Origin: Desulfofustis glycolicus DSM 9705
Lineage (GTDB): Bacteria; Desulfobacterota; Desulfobulbia; Desulfobulbales; Desulfocapsaceae
Length of the DNA stretch: 64,000 nucleotides
Direction: 5' to 3'
NCBI RefSeq assembly: GCF_900130015.1
Contig: NZ_FQXS01000022.1
Location: 1-64,000, forward strand
The notes under the pieces were generated by a model that saw only the letters and a list, made by a program, of their open reading frames with translations, searched no databases and was not told where the DNA came from. Below, one piece after another: positions 36,591 through 44,471 of this stretch. A program made the translations under genes and the position numbers. Within the stretch, counting starts at the first letter, position 1, and each line of letters begins with the position of its first letter.

Positions 36591-37163
36591 ATGCAAGAGC
36601 AAGCACAGGTACAGGCAAACATGGTCAATGGCGTCGATGTCGACAAACTCTTCGGCACCATCGATGCCGTCAAAGCAGCCCCGGTGGTCGCCACGTTCAG
36701 GTTCCGGGCCAACAACAAGTGGCTCGGCGGCGGACACAACCGCACCACGATCACCAACTTCTACGGTACCCAGCAGGAACATGAGCGAAAAGAACCGTTC
36801 ACCCTCGACGCCGACGAACCGCCCGTCCTGCTCGGCGAAGACAACGGCCCTAACCCGGTGGAATACGCACTGACCGCACTGGCTGCCTGCGTGACCACAT
36901 CCATCGTCTACCACGCGGCAGCCCGCGGGGTCACTATTCATGCGATGGAATCACGGCTGGAGGGAGACATCGACCTGCAGGGTTTCCTCGGTCTGCGCGA
37001 CGACGTGCCGCGCGGCTACAAGCAGATCCGGATGTTCGTGAAGATCGACGCCGATGCCCCGCCGGAAAAACTCGCCGAGATCGTCAAGCTGGGGCCGACC
37101 TACTCCCCGGTTTTCGACACCTTCACCCGGCCCGTGCCGGTCTCGGTGGAGCTTGACCGCTAA
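36591..37163 (+). CDS. OsmC-family protein
   Basis: A 190-residue protein of the OsmC/Ohr fold, usually thiol peroxidases acting on organic hydroperoxides. The conserved helix NPVEYALTALAACVTTSIVY carries the second peroxidatic-type cysteine, and the first part has FRANNKWLGGGHNRTT. The first reactive cysteine of true Ohr is not evident in the N-terminal half, so a generic OsmC-like role is safer. It is monocistronic, controlled by the sigma-54 elements upstream, and faces a convergent hydrolase gene. Confidence 0.85.
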   Translation: MQEQAQVQANMVNGVDVDKLFGTIDAVKAAPVVATFRFRANNKWLGGGHNRTTITNFYGTQQEHERKEPFTLDADEPPVLLGEDNGPNPVEYALTALAACVTTSIVYHAAARGVTIHAMESRLEGDIDLQGFLGLRDDVPRGYKQIRMFVKIDADAPPEKLAEIVKLGPTYSPVFDTFTRPVPVSVELDR

Positions 37164-37189
37164 TCTCGACGCAGCACAACAAGCAACAG

Positions 37190-37220
37190 CGCGGCACGGG
37201 CACCGTTGGTCCGTGCCGCG
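37190..37220. terminator. Strong hairpin between convergent genes
   Basis: CGCGGCACGG (37190-37199) pairs perfectly with CCGTGCCGCG (37211-37220) around an 11-base loop. There is no T-run on the plus strand, so it may work with Rho or as a bidirectional barrier between the OsmC gene and the hydrolase. Confidence 0.55.
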
Positions 37221-37238
37221 GCGTTGCCCTTCCACCGG

Positions 37239-38030
37239 TCAGGCTCCTCCGGCAAGAAATTCCCGCAACGCCTCGTTGAACAACTGAGTCTGCTCGATAT
37301 TGGGCAGGTGGGCGGCATCCGGCAACACCACCAGCGACGAGCCGGCAATGCCTTGATGCAGGGTCTGGGCATAGGCCGGCGGGCAGGCCGGATCGTCGGC
37401 GCCGACGATGACCCGGGTCGGCGAAGCGATTTCAGCTAGTCGGCCGCACAGATCCATATCGCGGATCGCCGCAGCGCAGCCGATATACCCATCGACTTCG
37501 GTACCGAGGATCATCTCCCGCACTTTGTCCAGCCGCGGATCGCCCGATTCGCGAAACTTCTTGGTGAACCAGCGCTCCAGGGTAGCCGGCATGAGCGCCG
37601 CAACTCCGTCCCGCCGGGCGATGTCGATCCGCTCCTGCCACAGCGACGACGGCGGCATCGCACAGGCAGTATCACAGAGACAGAGGGAGCGCACCTTGTC
37701 GGGATAGTCCATGGCCAGCAGCTGACCGGTAAAACCGCCCATCGACAAACCGACGAAATGAACCGCCGTGATGCCGAGCGCCTCGATCAGAGCGACCGCG
37801 TCCGTGGTCAGCTGCTCGATGGAATAGGATCCGACCGGGGCCTCGGTGCCGCCGTGGCCGCGCTGGTCGTAGCGCAGGACGCGATAGGTCGCGGCGAGCA
37901 GCGGCATCTGGTCGTCCCACATGGTGTAATTGGACATCAGGCTGTTGCTCAGCATGACCACCGGCGCCCCAACAGGACCGTCCAGCCGGTAATTGATGGC
38001 TATGCCGTTGGCGGTAATGGTTGTCTTCAT
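37239..38030 (-). CDS. Alpha/beta hydrolase, 3-oxoadipate enol-lactonase-like
   Basis: The 263-residue hydrolase has the nucleophile elbow GLSMGGFTG, an oxyanion region near VVMLSNSLMSN, the acid in VIVGADDPACPP and the His in DAAHLPNIEQ. The overall pattern (YDQRGHGGTEAP, MLSNSLMSNYTMWDDQMP) is that of PcaD-type enol-lactonases, but no other protocatechuate gene is nearby, so the substrate is unproven. ATG 38030 is chosen because AGGAG lies 5 bases before it; a GTG six bases upstream is less likely. The AEC transporter gene precedes it by 23 bases, suggesting an operon. Confidence 0.8.
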   Translation of the reverse strand: MKTTITANGIAINYRLDGPVGAPVVMLSNSLMSNYTMWDDQMPLLAATYRVLRYDQRGHGGTEAPVGSYSIEQLTTDAVALIEALGITAVHFVGLSMGGFTGQLLAMDYPDKVRSLCLCDTACAMPPSSLWQERIDIARRDGVAALMPATLERWFTKKFRESGDPRLDKVREMILGTEVDGYIGCAAAIRDMDLCGRLAEIASPTRVIVGADDPACPPAYAQTLHQGIAGSSLVVLPDAAHLPNIEQTQLFNEALREFLAGGA

Positions 38031-38053
38031 GGCCACTCCTTACTGGTTTGAAT

Positions 38054-38971
38054 TCAGGCAAGCACCGCCAGCGTGAAGAGCGAGGCGATGGTCGAATAAA
38101 CGATGGCCCGGCCGATGCTCGCCGACGCAATCCGGTACTGCAGGGCCAGCACGAACGGCATCGCCCCGCACGGTCCGGCGGCGATCAGCAGGGTCGCCTC
38201 CCCGCCGATCCGATCCACCCCGGTCAACCCCTGGAACAGCAGCCAGGCCACCAGCGGGTGAAGCAGCACCTTCAGGCCGGTGGTCGCCACCGCCACCCCG
38301 TCCCAGCCGCGGCCGCCGGCCCCGGCCAGGATAACCCCGAGCGAGAACAGCGCAGCGGGCGCGGCGGCGCTGCCGGTAAACGTGCAGAAGGTGCGGATGC
38401 CGGCCGGCATCTCCAGCCCGAGTACATTCACTGCCAGACCGAGCGCGATGGCGACCAGGACCGGGTTGCGCAGGAAGAACCGCCCCACCTTCCACAGCGG
38501 TTCATCACGGTGCGAGGCAATCTCAAGACCGATAATGGTACCGGCGAAAATCACCGTGGTGTCGACGACAATCACCGCCGTGATCGGGATGGCCGCCTGG
38601 TCGCCATAGAGAAACTGGGCGATGGGCAGCACGAAAAACACGTGATTGACGAAACAGGAGGCCATGCCAATCAGCAGCGCCTCACCCCAGTCCCGCCGGA
38701 ACACCAGCCGGGCCAGCGCCGCACCGACGGCAAAGAGAATCATCTCGGAGACAAAATAGAGAACCAGCAATCGCCAGTCCACCTGCCGAAACGCCGCATC
38801 GGAGAGCAGCGAGAAGAGTAGCGCCGGCACGGCCACGAAAAAAACGAAGCGGTTTATCGCCTGGGCGCTGGCGTTATCAAAGAAACCGCGCCGGCCAAAA
38901 AACAGGCCGACCAGCATGATCGCGAACACCGGCAGGATAGGATTGAAAAAGGTGGCGACGATCGCCTGCAT
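38054..38971 (-). CDS. AEC-family transporter
   Basis: A 305-residue membrane protein with about ten helices in two five-helix halves, the layout of auxin-efflux-carrier (AEC) permeases such as malonate/malate transporters. It opens with ATFFNPILPVFAIMLVGLFF, and the pair NPVLVAIALGLAVN and TTGLKVLLHPLVAWLLF are typical of the family. It lies 23 bases upstream of the enol-lactonase-like gene, so it may import the acid handled by that enzyme. The substrate cannot be read from sequence. Confidence 0.85.
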   Translation of the reverse strand: MQAIVATFFNPILPVFAIMLVGLFFGRRGFFDNASAQAINRFVFFVAVPALLFSLLSDAAFRQVDWRLLVLYFVSEMILFAVGAALARLVFRRDWGEALLIGMASCFVNHVFFVLPIAQFLYGDQAAIPITAVIVVDTTVIFAGTIIGLEIASHRDEPLWKVGRFFLRNPVLVAIALGLAVNVLGLEMPAGIRTFCTFTGSAAAPAALFSLGVILAGAGGRGWDGVAVATTGLKVLLHPLVAWLLFQGLTGVDRIGGEATLLIAAGPCGAMPFVLALQYRIASASIGRAIVYSTIASLFTLAVLA

Positions 38972-39039
38972 GATAGCGTGGCTCCGATAAGCGAATCTGC
39001 CCGACTCTCAACCGGGACCGCACCTCCCGGCCCCCTCCC

Positions 39040-39267
39040 CTAACCGCGCGACATCGGATCCCGTCCCCGGTTGGCCTCAGCACGAATCTTCCACACCAAC
39101 AAACTCAAGACGCCAAGCATTGCCAGCGCCCCGAAGAACCCGAACACGCTGGCCATTCTGCTACCGAACGCCAAGCCAAGTCCGCAGACCATGACCAACA
39201 CGGCAAGCAACGTCAGCCCCCCGTAAAATACAACCTGCAACACCACCGCTCGTTTTCCTGATTCCAT
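39040..39267 (-). CDS. Small two-helix membrane protein
   Basis: A 75-residue product with two hydrophobic helices (VVFYGGLTLLAVLVMVCGLG, then SVFGFFGALAMLGVLSLLVW) and a basic tail. No family is recognised. It has the same strand and GC content as the AEC gene, starting 68 bases upstream of it, and may be part of its operon. Confidence 0.45.
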   Translation of the reverse strand: MESGKRAVVLQVVFYGGLTLLAVLVMVCGLGLAFGSRMASVFGFFGALAMLGVLSLLVWKIRAEANRGRDPMSRG

Positions 39268-39350
39268 TCTATCGCACCCCGGCCATAAACGCAGATGAAA
39301 CCACTATAGCATCTCAATACCTGAAAACACAGTCCGGATCTCAGGACCTC

Positions 39351-39950
39351 TCAATCGGCACTTCCTTCCGCTGGTTTTCCCTGGCTGCCACTCACCGCAA
39401 CTGATGAGCATCCATGATCCCCAAGACGATCGAGTGGACTGACCGTTCCCTCAAATTGGCCAAGGAGGCGTTGTGTCTCAGATACTAATAACACCACAGG
39501 CAGCCGCCTTCTCTGCTGACCACGTAGCGCTTCTTTCATGTCGCCGATATCCCGTCTTATTTTCTCAGTTCTTCTGGCATAACGCTTCAACCTCAAGGTG
39601 GTGACAAGTTGTTGAAGAGAAGAGGCGGTGTCAAACATGCCCTGTTCGTCTATCTCCACCAGCGATTTCGGCTCCGTACTGCTTCCCAAAAAATGAACGA
39701 AGTACAGTCGGACGGCCTGTTCAGCCTGAACTACCTGCCAACGTGGAATAATACGCTCATTTTTGAGATGACCAAGGAAGAACTCGAGCTGTTCATGCCA
39801 GAGGTAATTCTGCCACTTGCAACGCAACCGAAAAAACAACCCAACCCATCGAACAAGGTGCGGCTCCGATCCTGGTTTTACAATACTGCTCTTTAATAGA
39901 AACTCTGCAAACGATGCATCCTGAAATCTTATATCGCGTGATGTATCCAT
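39351..39950 (-). pseudogene. Decayed tyrosine recombinase, long integron-integrase type
   Basis: A 199-residue frame starts with an SAM-like region (LVRWVGLFFRLRCKWQNYLW ... WQVVQAEQAVRLYF) known from N-terminally extended integron-type integrases. It then reads TLRLKRYARRTEK, where the core-binding domain should begin, but jumps to LPVVLLVSETQRLLGQFEGT, a segment that normally lies about 90 residues later. The catalytic domain with the Arg-His-Arg-Tyr residues is missing after that. So an internal deletion and loss of the 3' part have killed the gene. Integron integrases are divergent from their cassettes, which here would lie to the right, where an AT-rich gene sits. Confidence 0.65.
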
Positions 39951-40290
39951 ACCCCCTCCAGCACAACCCGAATAACAGATTTCCCCACTTAGGCGAATTA
40001 CGTCTAAGTAGTTATTTTGTAATTATTTCTCATTTCGATCAGCAGGAAAATTCTAGTTGCGGTGATCCTAACAATGAGCTAGCTTACCTTATTGTTCTGA
40101 CATTTCTCTGACATAGAGCCGCTGGATGGTAATAATTCCCGTCTGAGAGAACAGCATGGACGGCAGGTAGGAGAAGCCTGAGAGATTGATGAAAACCACT
40201 TAAGCCGGCCAAATAAGTACTAACCGCGAATTCGCCTAATTAACGTTATTCAGCTAAAACTAATTAAATATATTGAAAGAAGATCATGAA
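39951..40290. other. Intergenic region with inverted repeats, possible old recombination site
   Basis: TTAGGCGAATT (39990-40000) is mirrored by AATTCGCCTAA (40229-40239), bounding 240 bases. The left arm also forms its own hairpin with CGTCTAAGT (40002-40010). AACGTT at 40242-40247 has a counterpart (41193-41198) after the nuclease gene. In an integron this is where attI and the first cassette junction would be. The polarity does not fit a standard attC, so the reading is tentative. No gene is seen. Confidence 0.35.
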
Positions 40291-41139
40291 ATGCAAAATG
40301 TGATTGAAGACTTATACAATTTGACACCACAAGAATTTGAGAGGTTATGCGCACATCTGCTGGTTTATTATGGTTATGAAAATATTAAATTAGTAGGTGG
40401 AGTAAATGATCAAGGTGTTGATATAACTTGTGAGAAAAACGGTAGTTCAGTTGTAGTTCAAGTCAAGCATTTAAGAAAAATCTCATTTCAAACAATCCAA
40501 AAAGTTCTAAAACAAATATTATCCTCTAACTACACCTTTGATGAAATACTTTTAATTACCTCCTCGTCTGTTAACCAAGTAAGCAGAAAAAGACTTATAC
40601 AGTCTTTTCCTGATCTTCAATTAACTATCCTTGATTACGACGAAATCACAAGCAAGCTACAGGAAAAAAATGAGTTAGAGCAAGAAGAGCTTAAGGCAGC
40701 AAGATCAAGAAGTAGAAAGCAGAGATCACTCTTTGTTATTGGCTTCCTCGGCGCTTTATCTTCAATTTTGGGGTCTTTTATATCCACTTACCTTTTCTTT
40801 GCTGAACCTGAAAAGCCACTTTTAAATGAACGTATTGAAAAGGTAGAGTTAGCTTTAGGCAGTCTCAAAAATTTAGAGAACTATTTGGATGATATAAAGG
40901 CAGATATGATCCAAACAGAGAAAGAAACAAAAGCTATAGAAATAGAATACCAAAAAGCTAAAGAACTGGAAAAATTAACTAAAGAACAATATGAAGTGAT
41001 TAGTAAGGCTATAGGTCGAAAATCAACCTACCAAACTATATTTGACTATTCTATGGGTTTGCTATTAGGAGTCGCAGGTTCCTTGATAGCAAGTGTTATC
41101 TATACAAGAATAAAGCAAAATAGACTTTTAAAAGAATAA
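40291..41139 (+). CDS. Mrr-type restriction endonuclease with membrane segments
   Basis: The 282-residue protein begins with an Mrr_cat nuclease domain: LTPQEFERLCAHLL, then GGVNDQGVDITCEKNGSSVV with VQVKH, giving the PD-(D/E)xK residues Asp and Gln-x-Lys at about residues 50-70. After residue 145 come a hydrophobic segment (LFVIGFLGALSSILGSFIST), a charged helical stretch likely to be coiled coil (residues 180-235), and a second membrane segment (GLLLGVAGSLIASVIY). ATG 40291 is used; a TTG lies 18 bases upstream. It is much AT-richer than its surroundings, a sign of transfer. A membrane-bound Mrr-family nuclease is likely a defence protein, but no partner gene or methylase is adjacent. Confidence 0.75.
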   Translation: MQNVIEDLYNLTPQEFERLCAHLLVYYGYENIKLVGGVNDQGVDITCEKNGSSVVVQVKHLRKISFQTIQKVLKQILSSNYTFDEILLITSSSVNQVSRKRLIQSFPDLQLTILDYDEITSKLQEKNELEQEELKAARSRSRKQRSLFVIGFLGALSSILGSFISTYLFFAEPEKPLLNERIEKVELALGSLKNLENYLDDIKADMIQTEKETKAIEIEYQKAKELEKLTKEQYEVISKAIGRKSTYQTIFDYSMGLLLGVAGSLIASVIYTRIKQNRLLKE

Positions 41140-41146
41140 ATGATGA

Positions 41147-41203
41147 ATAACCAGTCATTTAACACGGACTCGCTGAGCTCGCCGGTTAATTCAACGTTCA
41201 GTG
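41147..41203 (+). repeat. attC-like imperfect hairpin after the nuclease gene
   Basis: TTAAC-A-CGG (41159-41167) pairs with CCG-GTTAA (41182-41189), leaving an extrahelical A, and the arms are flanked by TAACC on the left and CAACGTTCAG on the right. The size (about 57 bases), bulge and flanking AAC/GTT words resemble a short attC site, but the terminal GTTRRRY consensus is not matched, so confidence is low. Confidence 0.3.
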
Positions 41204-41246
41204 ATTTAAGGCTTTCCAGCTCTGGCCATAAGGATAAAGTAACATC

Positions 41247-41645
41247 ATGAAAACAATTCTATGTCTTTTTCCCGTACTACTCTTACTCTTTCTCGACAAA
41301 CCGTCTTTTGGCCATAGTTGGATGGCACCTGAGGATGCAGCAAAGAGAAAGAACCCGGCACCAGTCTCAACAGAATCTGTGCAACACGGCGAAGCTCTCT
41401 TTACGGAGCTGTGCGCATCTTGTCATGGCATCAAAGGAGCTGGATTCTCAAAGGAAAAAACCGGCCTCAGGGTGGATACTCCAAACCTGCCAAGCAACCT
41501 TCAGACGCATTCTGATGGTGATTTTCATTGGAAAATAGTGAACGGAAATGACGATATGCCATCATTTGAAGACCACCTGTCTGAAAAAGAAATCTGGAAT
41601 ATCATTAACTATATACGATCATTAATAGATGACCCGAACAGCTAA
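41247..41645 (+). CDS. Periplasmic class I cytochrome c
   Basis: A 132-residue protein with a signal peptide (MKTILCLFPVLLLLFLDKPSFG), one haem-binding CASCH near residue 52 and a distal Met in DDMPSFEDHLSEKEIW. The fold is a small mono-haem cytochrome c that shuttles electrons in the periplasm. It lies alone between the nuclease and a membrane protein of unknown function. The GC content is intermediate. Confidence 0.88.
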   Translation: MKTILCLFPVLLLLFLDKPSFGHSWMAPEDAAKRKNPAPVSTESVQHGEALFTELCASCHGIKGAGFSKEKTGLRVDTPNLPSNLQTHSDGDFHWKIVNGNDDMPSFEDHLSEKEIWNIINYIRSLIDDPNS

Positions 41646-41711
41646 CCGACCGACACAACGAACCGGGGATCTCATCGGTTACGTCCACGGTTCAACGATG
41701 AAACGCAATAG

Positions 41712-42113
41712 ATGCTTACGATAGTCGCACTAAAGGCATTGGGGATCTGGGTTGTCATTCTTGTTCTGGCGATTGCCAATGGAGTGTTGCGCGAGTCTTT
41801 ACTCACACCGGCGTTTGGAACGCCGGCCGCACTCTTGCTGAGTGGAGTGCTGCTGTCGGCTATTATTATTGGTGTTGCATACATATCTCTGCCGTGGCTG
41901 CACATCGGCCACCCCGTGCATCTCTGGCTCGTTGGCTTGGGGTGGCTCGCACTCACCCTCGTCTTTGAGTTCTCCTTCGGGCTCTGGCAAGGCAAGTCGT
42001 GGCCCGAGTTGCTTGAAGCCTATACGTTCAAGGATGGCAACATCTGGCTCGTCGTCCTCGTGTTGACGGCTCTTGCACCATACATCGCTGCCAAGCTGAG
42101 GGGGTGGGTGTAG
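41712..42113 (+). CDS. Four-helix membrane protein, unknown
   Basis: A 133-residue protein almost entirely made of four transmembrane helices (ALGIWVVILVLAIANGVL; PAALLLSGVLLSAIIIGVAY; LWLVGLGWLALTLVFEFSFG; IWLVVLVLTALAPYIAAKL). No charged motif suggests a catalytic role. I do not recognise a family. It is 66 bases after the cytochrome on the same strand. Confidence 0.6.
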   Translation: MLTIVALKALGIWVVILVLAIANGVLRESLLTPAFGTPAALLLSGVLLSAIIIGVAYISLPWLHIGHPVHLWLVGLGWLALTLVFEFSFGLWQGKSWPELLEAYTFKDGNIWLVVLVLTALAPYIAAKLRGWV

Positions 42114-42191
42114 TATGAGCTAGCAGGGAGAATTCCCATCTGATATACACGGCAAGTTGAACGGCCAGCGGCAATTCATCAAACGGGCTGT

Positions 42192-43079
42192 TCACGTTTG
42201 CAGCAGTACCAGAATCGAAAGCACAACCAGGGTCATGCCGATCCATTCGTACCGATGGATCCGCTCTTTGAAGAAGAGCGTGGTAATGAGTACCGTGAAC
42301 AAAAACTCAATTTGCCCAAGCGTCTTCACCAGTGCCGCTTCCTGCAGTGCGAATGCGGTAAACCAGCCGATACTGCCCAGTGCGCCGGTAACACCGATAA
42401 ACCAGCCGATACCCATGTGTTTTTTGAGCCGCCGCCAGTTACTGGGATCTTCACGATGTACCAGGACCGTGCACAGCAGCCCCTGGATAACAATGGATAC
42501 CGACAGCACAAAAGCAGCCGTGATCATCGGATCGCTCGGAGATAAGAGGCTGGCCTCGCGAAGCAGCACCGACGTGATCGCAAAACACACTCCCGCCGCC
42601 AGCCCGTACACCGCAGCCTTGTTCGCCAGCAGAGATCGCACTGACAGATGTGATCTGCGGACACTGACAAAGGCTATCCCGATACAGCCAAGCGCAATGG
42701 CCAACCAGTCAAAACCACCGATCGAACGATGAAAGACGGCGAAGGCAAACACTGCAGCCAGCAGGGGTTCCGTTTTGGCATAGGTCGTCGCGACGGCAAA
42801 ATTGCGCAGACTCAAAACCATTACCAGTAAGACGGTCGCCGCCAATTGAGCGACAGATGCGAGCACGACAAACAGCCAGAAGCGGATTGGCAGCGTCACC
42901 AACTCGAAATCAAAATAGAGACTGAGAGTGGCCAGGTAGACAAGTGCCACCGGCAGACCGAACCCATACCGTGCCCAACTCACCGTTACGGAACTGAGGT
43001 CGGCGGTCAGTTTCTTTTGCCCGGCGGTGCGGATGGACTGCATGAATGCAGCAAAAATGGTGAAGAAGATCCAGGTCAT
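42192..43079 (-). CDS. EamA/DMT-family transporter
   Basis: A 295-residue protein with ten predicted helices in two EamA repeats: the first from TWIFFTIFAAFMQSIRTAGQ to FVSVRRSHL, the second ending in FKERIHRYEWIGMTLVVLSI. The motif FFKERIHRYEWIGM at the end of repeat two is typical of drug/metabolite exporters. No Shine-Dalgarno is obvious before ATG 43079. The substrate is unknown. Confidence 0.82.
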   Translation of the reverse strand: MTWIFFTIFAAFMQSIRTAGQKKLTADLSSVTVSWARYGFGLPVALVYLATLSLYFDFELVTLPIRFWLFVVLASVAQLAATVLLVMVLSLRNFAVATTYAKTEPLLAAVFAFAVFHRSIGGFDWLAIALGCIGIAFVSVRRSHLSVRSLLANKAAVYGLAAGVCFAITSVLLREASLLSPSDPMITAAFVLSVSIVIQGLLCTVLVHREDPSNWRRLKKHMGIGWFIGVTGALGSIGWFTAFALQEAALVKTLGQIEFLFTVLITTLFFKERIHRYEWIGMTLVVLSILVLLQT

Positions 43080-43191
43080 TGATGGTCTTGTTGAGGGTGC
43101 ATGCCGATAATACCCACCCTTTCCGGATAAAACGAATAGAAAAATGCCATTTGAACCGACTTGTTATTGTAATATAAGCTTTTGAATACAT

Positions 43192-43528
43192 ACTGATGGC
43201 AAATCACCAGCCGGTGACTGGCGTTTGACGACTCCCCGCTATCAGGGGGGAAGCATCCGCCGCCAACGTGGCGCTCGCGGGCGAGATCGAAGCGGTGGCA
43301 GCGAAAAAATCGTGCACTCCGGCGCAGGTCGCCTTGGCCTGGGGCCTCGGTCGCTCTGAACATATACTGACTTTGACCGGAACGACGAAACTTGACAATC
43401 TCAGGTCGAATCTCGGCGCCTACGACGTGCACCTGACCGAGGCTGAACGGTCGGCCCTGAATGCACTGGCGGAACGCGTTATGGGCGATCGCTACGACGA
43501 GTGGGGAATGGCCGGCATAAACGGCTGA
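43192..43528 (+). pseudogene. Aldo/keto reductase C-terminal fragment, frameshifted
   Basis: One frame reads GDWRLTTPRYQG and a second, reached by removing one G from the G6 run at 43245-43250, continues as GEASAANVALAGEIEAVAAK then KKSCTPAQVALAWGLGR and a typical AKR C-terminus to TGA at 43528. The first two thirds of the enzyme, including the Asp-Tyr-Lys-His tetrad, are absent. It is therefore a truncated, frameshifted relic. Confidence 0.7.
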
Positions 43529-43645
43529 ACCGTTATGCAGGCGTTGCGGGCCGCCGGCCGCCATGGCGCCTGACATCATCGGTATCGGCAAACCAATACC
43601 GCCATCACGAAACCGGGAGATCAGTCCGCCGATGGAGACCAAACG

Positions 43646-44224
43646 ATGAAAGTACTCGTGCTCAACGGAAGTCCCCGGCGAGGGGGATCAGTCGCATCAC
43701 TTCTCAAGACGGTCATAAGAAACGTATCGGCGGAGCATGATATCGAGTGGATTGACGTGTGTGGACTCGACATGAGGTTCTGCACGGGGTGCATGGTCTG
43801 CCGAGAAAAAGAACTCTGCATTCTACCCGAAGATGATGCGCATACCGTTGGGAACAAGATACGGGATGCCGATGCCCTGGTTGTCGGCACACCGACCCAC
43901 TGGGGAAACATGTGCGCCCCGCTCAAACTGCTGTTCGACCGCAATGTTCCGGTATTCATGGGGGAGAGCCCCCGGGGCATGACAGCGCCGCGGCAGAAGG
44001 GTAAGCGCGCCGTAATCGTGACGGCGTGCACGACGCCATGGCCATTCAACGTCATCCTTCCGGAAAGCAGGGGGGCTCTCCGGGCAGTCAGGGAAGTTCT
44101 GCACTATGGCGGTTACAAAATTGTCGGGACGGTAACCAGACCGGGAACCAAAAAATCAACAGAGATCAACACGTCACTTGAGAAAAAAGCAAATCGACTG
44201 GGAGGAAAACTCGTCCAGAGCTAA
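43646..44224 (+). CDS. NADPH-dependent FMN reductase family flavoprotein
   Basis: A 192-residue flavodoxin-fold protein with the FMN phosphate loop NGSPRRGGSVASLL, a CTGCMVC cysteine cluster of the iron-sulfur flavoprotein-like subgroup, and TPTHWGNMCAPLKLLFDR. Such proteins are soluble FMN oxidoreductases. Only three cysteines lie in the CxxCxxC-like region, plus one at ELCIL, so a 4Fe-4S cluster is possible but not certain. It stands alone after the AKR relic. Confidence 0.8.
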   Translation: MKVLVLNGSPRRGGSVASLLKTVIRNVSAEHDIEWIDVCGLDMRFCTGCMVCREKELCILPEDDAHTVGNKIRDADALVVGTPTHWGNMCAPLKLLFDRNVPVFMGESPRGMTAPRQKGKRAVIVTACTTPWPFNVILPESRGALRAVREVLHYGGYKIVGTVTRPGTKKSTEINTSLEKKANRLGGKLVQS

Positions 44225-44471
44225 CCGTCCACCGCGTCCACCGGCAAAGGTCGGGTGGGGATCGCACACAAAGCGACAGGATTATAGAGGTGGCTGGAAT
44301 CGTATCTCCATATATGGGAATTTAATTTCGCTATCTAACCGGAATTTCATTTAAATATATTGCCTGAGCGGATCTGTACTGGTATGGTTTTCAATTCGTA
44401 AGCTACGTTTGCAAGCGGTCTCTAGCGGGGGGTAGAGAATATGACGACTCATGAAAGCTGGAGGAAAACGC

